64,000 nucleotides of DNA from JADJGC01 sp964617645. Lineage in GTDB: Bacteria; Zixibacteria; MSB-5A5; CAIYYT01. Made by a program: the position numbers and the translations under genes. Every line of letters begins with the position of its first letter. Position 1 is the first letter of the stretch. The notes below the pieces were generated by a model that saw only the letters and a list, made by a program, of their open reading frames with translations, did not search any database and was not told where the DNA came from. Positions 43,901 through 52,561 of the stretch are shown here, in pieces. The stretch is taken from the NCBI GenBank assembly GCA_964617645.1, contig CAZTYE010000006.1, positions 171,377-235,376 on the forward strand. Direction: 5' to 3'.

Positions 43901-45145
43901 TCAATACATTTTTTGAATGTCGGCGCCGCCGTAGTAGTGAAGCAGAATTTCGCGATACGATTGTCCGGCGCGCGCGCGTCCGATGGCGCCGATTTGGCAC
44001 ATGCCGACGCCGTGGCCGTAGCCGCGACCGTAGAGTCGTACGCGGCGGGCATTGCCGGATTCATCTCGCTCCAGCGCGATTTCGAAATTGGATGACCGCA
44101 AAATCCCGCCGTTGCCGGGCCGCGTCAGCGCCCAGCGAATAGCGTCCTTGGCGATATACACCGTGCCCAATTCGGTGGAGACACGAAGCGTGATGATCCG
44201 TCCGCCCGGCGTGCGCGTCTGCGCGACCATCTCTTTGAGCTGCGATCCGACCGCCCCGAGTTCCGGCTTGCCGGAAACGAAGCGTCGAAGCGAAAGCAAG
44301 ACCGAATCGGCCGCGATGTCTTCGCTCCAGGTGTAATACTTTGACCAGACACAAAACGTGTCGTCGGATACCGAGTGCAGATAAAGTTTTCCCGATTTTT
44401 CCCAAACGTCTTCAATCGCGTCGGTGCGTCCGCCGCAGGTAGAGTGGTAGTAGGTTTCGATCAATTGGCCCGCGGAAGCCAACACCTCACCACGGGTCTC
44501 TTTGAGGGCGCGATCAGTATTCGGCTGTTCGCCGTCGACGCCGATATAGACCTGATCGAGAATCTCATTGACCAGATCATACTCTTTGTCGGGATACTTG
44601 CCGCGAGTCACCAACGCATAAGTCCGTGCGGCTACGGCTTGGGCTTTGACCGCCTGATATTCGCTGGCGTTGCGATGGCCGATCTCCGGCGCCAATACGC
44701 CGCGGAGATAGTCCTCGAGGTTGAGCACGTTGACGACGTACAGCGTGTCATGCCCGTCGGGATAGAATTCGAGTACGCCGCGAAACTTGCGCTTATCGAG
44801 CCAGAGCCAGCTTTTCTTATCGGGGATCACCGTGACTTTGCGCAACTTGCTTTCAAGGCGGTTGCCCTGCAAATCGTAGAGCGTCAGATGCGGGCCTTCA
44901 GCGCCGATTTGCAGATGCGCGGAAGAGAAATACGACGATTTTTCGTCGTTGACGTCCCAGGTGCGCACGACACAATCGCCGCGCGCTCCGGTTTTGACGT
45001 TTGTCGCGGTATGAAGAATTCGCACCCGGATCAGCGGTTTTTGCAGCTTGTCATAGCCTTCTTGCCGGACGGCGTAGTTCATCCGCGCGCAGGCGAGCAT
45101 CGACACCAGCACGACCAGAATAGCGATCAGCGAATTCTTCATCAT
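43901..45145 (-). CDS. SpoIID/LytB-domain protein (putative lytic transglycosylase), lipoprotein
   Basis: 414 residues. The N-terminus ends in VSMLAC, a good lipobox with Cys at about residue 19. The SpoIID domain (about 135-400) shows NLEDYLRGVLAPEIG, the catalytic-type Glu region, VKAQAVAARTYAL, YYHSTCGGRTDAIEDVW and the closing GYGHGVGMCQIGAIGRA. SpoIID is a lytic transglycosylase that cuts denuded glycan and leaves 1,6-anhydroMurNAc ends. Here it directly follows anmK (ATGA overlap), the kinase that uses that product. This is not a sign of sporulation, since the domain is widespread in non-spore-formers. Confidence 0.88.
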   Translation of the reverse strand: MMKNSLIAILVVLVSMLACARMNYAVRQEGYDKLQKPLIRVRILHTATNVKTGARGDCVVRTWDVNDEKSSYFSSAHLQIGAEGPHLTLYDLQGNRLESKLRKVTVIPDKKSWLWLDKRKFRGVLEFYPDGHDTLYVVNVLNLEDYLRGVLAPEIGHRNASEYQAVKAQAVAARTYALVTRGKYPDKEYDLVNEILDQVYIGVDGEQPNTDRALKETRGEVLASAGQLIETYYHSTCGGRTDAIEDVWEKSGKLYLHSVSDDTFCVWSKYYTWSEDIAADSVLLSLRRFVSGKPELGAVGSQLKEMVAQTRTPGGRIITLRVSTELGTVYIAKDAIRWALTRPGNGGILRSSNFEIALERDESGNARRVRLYGRGYGHGVGMCQIGAIGRARAGQSYREILLHYYGGADIQKMY

Positions 45146-46314
45146 GGCAATGAGATTTTACCCAACACCGCCGGCCGCGACGCGCCGGTCACCTGCGGCA
45201 AATTGCCGGATTGATGACTCAGAGTCAAGTTGGCAAGAAACGCAAACGCTTCGGCTTCGACGAAGTCAATGTGCGAGCCAAACTCGGAAGTCGTCGTCAG
45301 ACGCGCCGGCGCAAACGCCGACTCGAGTTTTGTCATTAGCGCCTGATTGTGCGCGCCGCCGCCGCATACGATCAACTCGTCCAGAGAGCGGTCTCCGAGA
45401 AGCAGCATTGTCGATCGCTGGATGAAGCGCACGCCGTATTCGCAAAGGGTCGTCAGAACATCCGCCGGCGGCAATTGCGCCAACTGGCTCGCAATTGGCG
45501 GTGAGTCGAGCATGCGCGTGAGATCGCCGCGGTCAAGGCTCAGCGGCGGCTGGCGTTGTAGTTCCGGATGCAATTGCAGGCGCTCGAGCAGCAACTCGTC
45601 GACTCGTCCTTGCAGCGCCAGGTCGCCGTCATGATCAAAGCGCATCTGGAGAACGCGGCGCGCGTACGTATCCAGCAGGCAATTTCCCGGGCCAACATCC
45701 GACGCGACCACGGCGCCGTCGGTCGTGAGTACGGTCGCGTTGGCGATACCGCCGATGTTGACAACCACGCGATTGAGCGCCGAATCCGAAAACCGGAGCG
45801 CATGATAGATCGGGACCAATGGCGCGCCGCTGCCGCCGACGGCGATATCGGCGCTGCGAAAATCGGAGACCGCCACCAGTCCCAGTTTTTTTGCCAGATA
45901 CTCGCACTCGCCGATCTGCAGCGTGCCGCGCACCTCGCGATTGAGAAAAGCGGTCGCTTTGGCGAGATGCGCGATCGTTTGCCCGTGAACGCCGACAAGA
46001 TCGATGGTCGCGCGGTCGGTTTCCGTGGCGACCAAGAAATCCGCCACGGCCTGCGAATAGAACCATCCGATGTAGTTGCTCAGCGCGATCAGTTGTTTGA
46101 GTGAAATCACACCATTGTGCGCGATGTCAAGAATCGCCGACCGCAGCTCGTCGGGATAATCGATTGTCATCGAAGCGAGATTGCGAAGCCGGCGTTCTGC
46201 GACGTTGACTTCGCACAGAGCGATATCCAGACCGTCCGCCGAAGTGCCCGACATCAATCCGAGCGTCCGCCGAATTGGCTTCTCGATGAGTTCTGCGAGG
46301 AAACGCGCGTTCAT
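45142..46314 (-). CDS. anmK: Anhydro-N-acetylmuramic acid kinase
   Basis: 390 residues, the family length. The N-terminal ATP loop LGLMSGTSADGLDIALCEV, the substrate-side VGVHGQTIAHL and VSDFRSADIAVGGSGAPLVP, and the C-terminal ICGGGAHNQALMTKL are diagnostic. It phosphorylates and opens 1,6-anhydroMurNAc to give MurNAc-6-phosphate in the cytoplasm. It overlaps nagZ upstream and the SpoIID gene downstream by four bases each. Confidence 0.96.
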   Translation of the reverse strand: MNARFLAELIEKPIRRTLGLMSGTSADGLDIALCEVNVAERRLRNLASMTIDYPDELRSAILDIAHNGVISLKQLIALSNYIGWFYSQAVADFLVATETDRATIDLVGVHGQTIAHLAKATAFLNREVRGTLQIGECEYLAKKLGLVAVSDFRSADIAVGGSGAPLVPIYHALRFSDSALNRVVVNIGGIANATVLTTDGAVVASDVGPGNCLLDTYARRVLQMRFDHDGDLALQGRVDELLLERLQLHPELQRQPPLSLDRGDLTRMLDSPPIASQLAQLPPADVLTTLCEYGVRFIQRSTMLLLGDRSLDELIVCGGGAHNQALMTKLESAFAPARLTTTSEFGSHIDFVEAEAFAFLANLTLSHQSGNLPQVTGASRPAVLGKISLP

Positions 46315-47312
46315 GCCCTTGCCCCGGCGCGTTGCGCGTTGCGATAGCGCATGACGCGAGCATGGCTGGATTCGACATTGTCGCGCAATGTCCGGTCGTG
46401 ATCGCAGCGCAGCTCGATTTGCGCGATCAGTGTCCGGAGTCGATTCTCAAGATTCGCCAAAATCAGCAGATTGCACCCGGCCCGCATCGATCGCACGCAG
46501 GCTTCAACCTCGTCGACACCCGCCAAGGCGCCAAGCATCTGCAGGTCATCGGTGACGATCAGGCCGTCAAAGGCCAATTCACCGCGGACTTCGCGGTCGA
46601 TGACCGGCCGGCTGAACGTTACGATCTGTTCGGGATCAAGAGCGTCGGCAATGACGTGGGTCACCATCAACAATTGCGCGCCGGCGGCGATTGCGGCTCG
46701 AAACGGAAGATAATCGCGCGCGAGAAAATCTTCGCGGCGCTGTCGAGTTCGAGCCACGACATGATGCGGATCGCCCGTCGCCGAGACCAGCCCGGGAAAA
46801 TGTTTAGCGCAGACTTCGACTCCCGAGTCGCGGCAGGTTCTCACTTGCATGGTGACGGCTTCCGCGACACGCTGCGGATCGCGATGATAGGCTCGCGAGT
46901 GCAACACGTGACTGCGGTCGTCCGGCGCCAAATCACAAACTGGGATTAAATTCAGGCTGATGCCGTCTTCGGCAAGGCATCTCGACGTGACTGCCGTCGC
47001 TTGCCGCAGTCCGGCGAGATCGTTGTGTTCTCCGAAGTAGGACGAAGAAGGAAACGTGGGGAAGTCTTCCGCGAAGCGGACGACGCGTCCGCCCTCCTGA
47101 TCGACTGCGACCCATCCCGGAAGCGCCGCGGCCGAGGCGATTTCCCGCGTCAGTGATTTGAGCGCCGGCCGGCCGCGATAATTGCGCGCAAAGAGAATGA
47201 CGCCGCCCAATGCCTGTCGTTCGAGTTGAATGTGGAACTCTTCCGGCAGCGTCGTCCCGTCGAACCCGGCGATCAGCAAGCTGCCGATTTGCTGTGCCAG
47301 CGTCGGCATCAC
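46311..47312 (-). CDS. nagZ: Beta-N-acetylhexosaminidase, glycoside hydrolase family 3
   Basis: 333 residues (GTG 47312 or ATG 47309). GH3 NagZ features: WVAVDQEGGRVVRF near the N-terminus, VCAKHFPGLVSATGDPHH for the Lys-His and Asp-His elements, and DGLIVTDDLQMLGAL with the nucleophile Asp. The catalytic loop differs from the common KHFPGHGxTxxDSH form: the GHG is replaced by GLV, although Asp-X-His is kept. It removes GlcNAc from anhydromuropeptides. The start overlaps the diguanylate cyclase stop (TGATG), and the end overlaps anmK. Confidence 0.92.
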   Translation of the reverse strand: MMPTLAQQIGSLLIAGFDGTTLPEEFHIQLERQALGGVILFARNYRGRPALKSLTREIASAAALPGWVAVDQEGGRVVRFAEDFPTFPSSSYFGEHNDLAGLRQATAVTSRCLAEDGISLNLIPVCDLAPDDRSHVLHSRAYHRDPQRVAEAVTMQVRTCRDSGVEVCAKHFPGLVSATGDPHHVVARTRQRREDFLARDYLPFRAAIAAGAQLLMVTHVIADALDPEQIVTFSRPVIDREVRGELAFDGLIVTDDLQMLGALAGVDEVEACVRSMRAGCNLLILANLENRLRTLIAQIELRCDHDRTLRDNVESSHARVMRYRNAQRAGARA

Positions 47313-48868
47313 ACCGTCACGACGGCGTTCTTGCCGCGGCCTTTCGCCAGATACATAGCCTGATCGACAAGTAGCAGGAGCTCGTCTTCGGAGTGTCCGT
47401 TGTCCGGATAAGTTGTGATACCGACCGAGACGGTGACCTGGACTCTGGCATACTTGTCGCCGTCACCAAAGGTTGCGCGTTCGACTTCGCTGCGGATGCG
47501 CTCGGCGATGACGTGGGCGTCGTCATGGTCGGTTTGCGGCAATATGATGATGAACTCCTCACCGCCATAGCGGGCGAGAATGTCGGTGTCGCGCACACAG
47601 CCGCCGATCACGCGGGCGACGCCGCGCAACAGCACGTTGCCGCATTCGTGTCCGTAAGTGTCGTTGATCTTCTTGAACCAATCCAAATCGACCATGATCA
47701 GCGACAACGGCTGGCGATAGCGGGTGGCGCGCTTGACTTCGTCCGCGAGCTTCTCGCTGAAGTGGCGGTAGTTATACACGCCGGTCAATTCGTCGATGAT
47801 CACCATCTTCTCCAATTCCGCGTGCAGGCGGCTGTTTTCGTAGGCCAGCGCCGCCGAGGCCGCGAGAATCGCGGCGACTTTCTGGTCGGTTTCGCTAAAG
47901 CGACTGACGCGCGTCGATTCCGCCAGCAGCACGCCTATGACGCGTCCATGCGACACCATCGGAACGATCATCGCGCTCTTGGCATTCGCGATCGTGGGAA
48001 CATATTCCGGTGTCGTGCTCAGGTCAATGATTCTTTTCGGATCGCCGAACGCGATGACTTCGCCGACGATTTCGTCGATGCGGATGATCTCGCGCAAGCC
48101 GGTTGTCAGGCGCTTGCCGTCTTGCAGTCGTCCGCGCTCATAGAGATAAGTCACGTCGGGCGAGCAAATCTGGATCGAGCTCATTTCGAATCCGAGGATC
48201 GACTCAACGATCTTGAGAACGTCATTGGTGATACTCTGGTCGTCAAGTATCTCGCCGAGGAGTCGCGAGGTCTCGTGGATCTTTTCCATGCGCGCCTGCG
48301 AGCGCTCCAGTTCCGTCGTGCTTTCGTTCAGCGAATCGAGCAGCTTCAGTAGTTTGGCTTCCGATTGCTTCATATGACGCGCCACGAAGCCGACGACGTA
48401 GGCAAAAAACCAGGCGAACGCCGCGCGCAGGCCCAGCTCGACCGGCGGCAGCACGGTCAACAACTCCGGATTCGAAACGATGTATAGCGTGGTGATCGCA
48501 AATGATAATCCGACGCAGAAGTTCAGGCTGAAGTAGTAAGCCGTGAACATGATATTCAGGTAGTACAGGAGATAGAAGCTCGAGTCGGCGCCGCCGGTAA
48601 ACTTGATCAAGTACGTGACGAACAAGACGTCGAAAATGAGCGAATACGTAAAAACATCGGAAATGAGTTTGGGGCGGAATCTCCAGATGACCGCGAAGAT
48701 CGCCAGATGCATCGCGAACACGACCATGCCAAAGGTGATCTCCCGCTGCGATTCAAGCGCGCCCGGCGTGGAAAACATCCACGCAATGACTGCGGCAGCC
48801 GTAATCGCGCGCGACGCGATGTAAATCGCTTCAAGCCGCGGGAATAGCGTGCGAATTATCTGATTCAA
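47309..48868 (-). CDS. Membrane diguanylate cyclase with GAF and GGDEF domains
   Basis: 519 residues. The N-terminal part (about 1-165) has about six membrane helices, then comes a short coiled coil (HMKQSEAKLLKLLDSLNE), a GAF domain (about 195-345) and a GGDEF domain (about 355-519). The active-site motif is GGEEF (YGGEEFIIILPQ), and an RXXD inhibitory site (RDTD) lies five residues before it. It is therefore predicted to make c-di-GMP with product feedback. It is the first gene of the cell-wall operon, which suggests second-messenger input to envelope remodelling or accidental placement. Confidence 0.93.
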   Translation of the reverse strand: MNQIIRTLFPRLEAIYIASRAITAAAVIAWMFSTPGALESQREITFGMVVFAMHLAIFAVIWRFRPKLISDVFTYSLIFDVLFVTYLIKFTGGADSSFYLLYYLNIMFTAYYFSLNFCVGLSFAITTLYIVSNPELLTVLPPVELGLRAAFAWFFAYVVGFVARHMKQSEAKLLKLLDSLNESTTELERSQARMEKIHETSRLLGEILDDQSITNDVLKIVESILGFEMSSIQICSPDVTYLYERGRLQDGKRLTTGLREIIRIDEIVGEVIAFGDPKRIIDLSTTPEYVPTIANAKSAMIVPMVSHGRVIGVLLAESTRVSRFSETDQKVAAILAASAALAYENSRLHAELEKMVIIDELTGVYNYRHFSEKLADEVKRATRYRQPLSLIMVDLDWFKKINDTYGHECGNVLLRGVARVIGGCVRDTDILARYGGEEFIIILPQTDHDDAHVIAERIRSEVERATFGDGDKYARVQVTVSVGITTYPDNGHSEDELLLLVDQAMYLAKGRGKNAVVTV

Positions 48869-48986
48869 GGTCCGGTTACCCCAAAGTGATTACCATTAAA
48901 TCTATTATCGGCTTTGAGGCGAAAAGCCTTAATTGCTTATCCGGCAGCGAGTTATTCAGCCGAAAGCTGTGACATCGTCCCGCGCC

Positions 48987-49023
48987 AAAAACAGCGGCGT
49001 CGACGATGAAGTCGACGCCGCTG
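48987..49023 (-). terminator. Strong intrinsic terminator of the S9 peptidase gene
   Basis: A perfect 13-bp stem (48992-49004 with 49011-49023) and 6-base loop are followed on the minus strand by five Ts (complement 48987-48991), 35 bases past the peptidase stop. The plus strand also shows ATTTTTG after the stem. Confidence 0.9.
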
Positions 49024-49057
49024 GATTTTTGAATCTCCCGGTCTAAAGCGCTACCTG

Positions 49058-51196
49058 CTAATTCGCCATCCCAAACGTCTTGAGAATAAATCCGTACTCG
49101 AATGCAATCTCCTTGTAGCGCTCGTAGCGACCCGATGCGCCGCCGTGCCCGGCGCCCATGTTGGTCTTCAGCAGCAGCACATTGTTGTCGACTTTGTGCG
49201 CCCGCAGTTTGGCAGCGAATTTCGCGCCTTCCCAGTAACCAACGCGCGGGTCGTTCAAACCGGCAGTAATCAAAAGCGGCGGATACGCCTGCCGCTGAAC
49301 ATTGTCATACGGCGAGTACGACAGCATGTAGTGGAAGTAATCCTTCTGATGCGGGTTTCCCCACTCTTCATATTCGGTGACCGTCAACGGAATCGTCGAG
49401 TCGCTCATCGTATTGATCAAGTCGACAAACGGCACATCCGCCACCACCGCGCCGAACATGTCCGGACGCATGTTGAGCACAGCGCCAATCAACAAGCCTC
49501 CGGCGCTGCCGCCGGAAATCGCCAGCTTCGGGACGTTAGTATACTGCTCGCGAACCAGATGCTGGGCGCAGGCGATGAAATCGGTGAAGGTGTTCTTCTT
49601 GTTAAAGAACTTACCGTCGTCATACCACTGCCTGCCGTACTCACCGCCGCCGCGAATCTGCGCCAAGGCGTAAACGAAACCCCGATCGAGCAGACTCAAC
49701 CGACTGACCGAAAACCACGGATCCATCGGCGCGCCGTAAGCTCCGTAACCGGTAAGATAGCACGGGTGCGTGCCGTCTTTCTGGAAGCGATCTTTGCGAT
49801 ACACCAGCGTGATCGGAATCTTGACGCCGTCCTCCGCTGTCGCGAAGATACGCTCCGACTGATACTGACTCGCGTCGTAGCCGGAGGGAATCTCATCCTG
49901 CTTCAGCAGCGTCTTGTGCCGCGTCTCGGGATTGTAATCGTAGACCGACTTCTGTTGAGTTAGCGACATGAAGGTGAAACGGAATTCCTTCTGATTGTAA
50001 TCCGGATTTGTGCTCAACATCACCGAGTAGGCCGGATCGGCAAAGTCGATCAAGTGCCCCACTTTATCCTTGGCGCGGATGAATTTGATTTGCGGCATGC
50101 CGTTTTGCCGCTGTGACAAGACGATGTAATCGTTGAAAGCGTTGACTGATTCCAGCTTGATATTATCGTCATACGGCAGGTACTCGACCCAATTTGCTTT
50201 GCTCGGTTTGTCGGCCGGCGCTTGCATCAGCTTGAAATTGCGCGCGTTTTCGTTGGTTAGAATGTAGAAACAATCACTGTGCGGCTCGACATAGTATTCG
50301 ACATCCTGTTTGCGCGGCTCGACGACCTTGAACTCGCCCTGCGGCGTCATCGCATCGAGATACCACGCCTCCGAGGTCTGCTTGCTGCCGATCGTAATCA
50401 CCAACCAATGTTTGTCGCGCGCCAGCGACACGCTCACAAAGAAGCGGTCATCCGGTTCTTCATAAACGATCTTATCGCTTTTCGCGTCGGCGCCGAGTTG
50501 GTGGCGCAAAATCCGATACGGCCGCCACGCCGGATCGAGCACGTCATAGAAGATTGTCGCATTGTCCGCCGCCCAAGCCAGCGCATTGCCGACGCCCTCG
50601 ACTTGGTCAGAATACATCGCCCCGGTCTTGAGATTCTTGACATACAGCGTGTACACCTCGCCACCGGTGGTGTCCGTTGAGAAAGCGAGCAGCTCATGGT
50701 TCGGGCTGATCGCCCAGGCGCCGATTGCGAAATAGGCCTTTCCTTCCGCGAGAGTATTCTCGTCGATGAGAACCTCTTCCGCCGCATCCAACGAGCCTTT
50801 CTTGCGGCAATGGATCTGGTAATTCTTCCCCTGCTCGGTGCGGCTGTAATAGTAGTAGTCGTCGATCTTAGTCGGCACACTTAAGTCGGTTTCCTTGATG
50901 CGGCCAATGATCTCGTCATAGAGCTTCTTTTGCAGCTCTTCGGTGTCCTTCATGTACCCGAGCGCGTAGTCGTTCTCGGCGTTGAGATAGTCGAGCACGT
51001 CGGGATCTTCGCGGCTGTCGTCGCGCAGCCAGAAATAGTTGTCGGTGAGCACGACGCCAAATACGGTATCGGCTTTGGGAATTTGCGTCGCCACCGGCGG
51101 TTGCAGCGATTGGGCATGAAGACTGATCGACACCAATGCCAACAGCGCCCACCATAGAAAGCCCCCAATGCGGTTTCGCAGTACGTAATTGAACAT
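49058..51196 (-). CDS. Exported prolyl oligopeptidase family (S9A) peptidase, oligopeptidase B-like
   Basis: 712 residues with a signal peptide (about 1-29, FLWWALLALVSISLHAQ) and GGAGG before ATG. The N-terminal part starts with DNYFWLRDDSREDPDVLDYLNAEN, typical of S9A, and forms the beta-propeller (about 70-435). The C-terminal alpha/beta hydrolase holds the triad: Ser in ISGGSAGGLL (about 563), Asp in LNDPRVGYWEGAKF (about 648) and His in GAGHGGASGR (about 683). It is closest to oligopeptidase B (cleaving after basic residues), but specificity is not proven. Most PtrB enzymes are cytoplasmic, whereas this one appears exported. Confidence 0.93.
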   Translation of the reverse strand: MFNYVLRNRIGGFLWWALLALVSISLHAQSLQPPVATQIPKADTVFGVVLTDNYFWLRDDSREDPDVLDYLNAENDYALGYMKDTEELQKKLYDEIIGRIKETDLSVPTKIDDYYYYSRTEQGKNYQIHCRKKGSLDAAEEVLIDENTLAEGKAYFAIGAWAISPNHELLAFSTDTTGGEVYTLYVKNLKTGAMYSDQVEGVGNALAWAADNATIFYDVLDPAWRPYRILRHQLGADAKSDKIVYEEPDDRFFVSVSLARDKHWLVITIGSKQTSEAWYLDAMTPQGEFKVVEPRKQDVEYYVEPHSDCFYILTNENARNFKLMQAPADKPSKANWVEYLPYDDNIKLESVNAFNDYIVLSQRQNGMPQIKFIRAKDKVGHLIDFADPAYSVMLSTNPDYNQKEFRFTFMSLTQQKSVYDYNPETRHKTLLKQDEIPSGYDASQYQSERIFATAEDGVKIPITLVYRKDRFQKDGTHPCYLTGYGAYGAPMDPWFSVSRLSLLDRGFVYALAQIRGGGEYGRQWYDDGKFFNKKNTFTDFIACAQHLVREQYTNVPKLAISGGSAGGLLIGAVLNMRPDMFGAVVADVPFVDLINTMSDSTIPLTVTEYEEWGNPHQKDYFHYMLSYSPYDNVQRQAYPPLLITAGLNDPRVGYWEGAKFAAKLRAHKVDNNVLLLKTNMGAGHGGASGRYERYKEIAFEYGFILKTFGMAN

Positions 51197-51370
51197 CTAT
51201 TCCTCCACGAGATGCGGCGGTTTCAAAGTCAAGGATACGAAGGTACAGATTTGCGGTTGCGAAGGGAAGACTCTTTTGTCGAATGACGCGGTCAGAATCG
51301 ATCGGCGTATAATTGTTGTCGCCGCGAACTTCATCGCCTATAATCCGGCGCGAACAAGTGAGGTAAAGCG

Positions 51371-52450
51371 ATGATCCGCACCATAACCGTCATTTCCGCG
51401 TTAGCGTTGGCCTCTGCCGTTTTGGTAGCCGCCGATATCAATAAAGGCAAGATCGAATCGCAGACCGCTGCTGCCGATTCCGCCAATTGGCGCGTCAACG
51501 AAAAGCACCTGAAAAATGTCAGGCAACTAACCTTCGGCGGCGAAAACGCCGAAGCCTATTTTTCTTATGACGCCAAGCAACTGATCTTCCAATCGACAAA
51601 CCCGCCCTATGATTGCGATCAGATTTTTCTGATGAACTCCGATGGCAGCGGCAAGAAGCTGGTCTCGACCGGCAAAGGCCGCACCACCTGCGCGTTCATT
51701 CAGCCCGACGGCCGGCGCGTGATCTATGCCTCCACCCACGAGGCCGACACCGCTTGTCCACCGTCACCCGACTATTCGATGGGCTACGTATGGGCGCTGT
51801 ATCCCGGTTACGAAATCTATTCTGCAAGTCCCGACGGCTCTGATCTCAAGAACATCAGCAATTCACCACGCTACGACGCCGAAGCCGTTTATTCCCCGGA
51901 CGGCAAGAAGATCGTATTCACCAGTTTGCGCTCCGGCGACTTGGAAATCTACACGATGAACCCCGACGGTTCGGAAGTCAAGCAGCTCACGCACGAACTC
52001 GGCTACGATGGCGGGCCGTTTTTCTCCTACGACGGCAAGCAGATCATCTACCGCGCGTCGCGCCCGATAACGGCGAAGGACTCGTCCGATTATTTGACGC
52101 TGCTCGAGAAAGACATGATCCGTCCCTCGGCGCTGGAAATCTGGATCATGAACGCCGACGGCTCGAACAAACGCCAGATCACGAAACTTGGCAAAGCCAA
52201 TTTCGCGCCGTACTTGCATCCGGACGGCCAGCGGCTGGTCTTCTGCACCAACCACAAAGGTTCGCCGCGCGAATTCGATATCTACATGATCAATGTCGAC
52301 GGCACGGGACTGGAGCAGATCACCTTCAATCCGACCTTTGACGGTTTCCCGATGTGGTCGCATGACGGCGAGAAGTTTGTCTTCTGCTCGAACCGCGACA
52401 ACAACCAGCCGAACGAGACGAACGTCTTCATCGCCGACTGGGTGGATTAG
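51371..52450 (+). CDS. TolB-like WD40/PD40 beta-propeller protein
   Basis: 359 residues with a signal peptide (ITVISALALASAVLVAAD). Repeated PD40 motifs are seen: YFSYDAKQLIFQS, IQPDGRRVIYAS, YSPDGKKIVFTSLRSGDLEIYTMNPDGS, LHPDGQRLVFCTN, WSHDGEKFVFCSNRD. This gives a six-bladed TolB-type propeller. It lacks the N-terminal TolB domain and has no tol/pal neighbours, so it is a TolB-like exported protein and not TolB itself. It is divergent from the S9 peptidase across a 174-base space. Confidence 0.85.
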   Translation: MIRTITVISALALASAVLVAADINKGKIESQTAAADSANWRVNEKHLKNVRQLTFGGENAEAYFSYDAKQLIFQSTNPPYDCDQIFLMNSDGSGKKLVSTGKGRTTCAFIQPDGRRVIYASTHEADTACPPSPDYSMGYVWALYPGYEIYSASPDGSDLKNISNSPRYDAEAVYSPDGKKIVFTSLRSGDLEIYTMNPDGSEVKQLTHELGYDGGPFFSYDGKQIIYRASRPITAKDSSDYLTLLEKDMIRPSALEIWIMNADGSNKRQITKLGKANFAPYLHPDGQRLVFCTNHKGSPREFDIYMINVDGTGLEQITFNPTFDGFPMWSHDGEKFVFCSNRDNNQPNETNVFIADWVD

Positions 52451-52561
52451 AACCGCATCGCTGGGCAATGTGCCCCTCAACGCCCCGCAACTTTATCATC
52501 GCGTGCGGGCGCTTCGTGGCGTGCTTTGCCCATCATTTCTCGCGAATCGCCGGGACGATTC

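Noticed and set aside
43901..45145. SpoIID domain taken as evidence of sporulation
   Set aside because: SpoIID/LytB domains are common in non-spore-forming Gram-negatives, and no sporulation genes are present.
44375..45214. 279-codon frame opposite the SpoIID-type gene
   Set aside because: The sense frame has all SpoIID motifs and coupled start/stop overlaps; the antisense has none.
47393..48352. 319-codon frame opposite the diguanylate cyclase gene
   Set aside because: The sense strand encodes a full GAF-GGDEF protein; the antisense translation has no domain.
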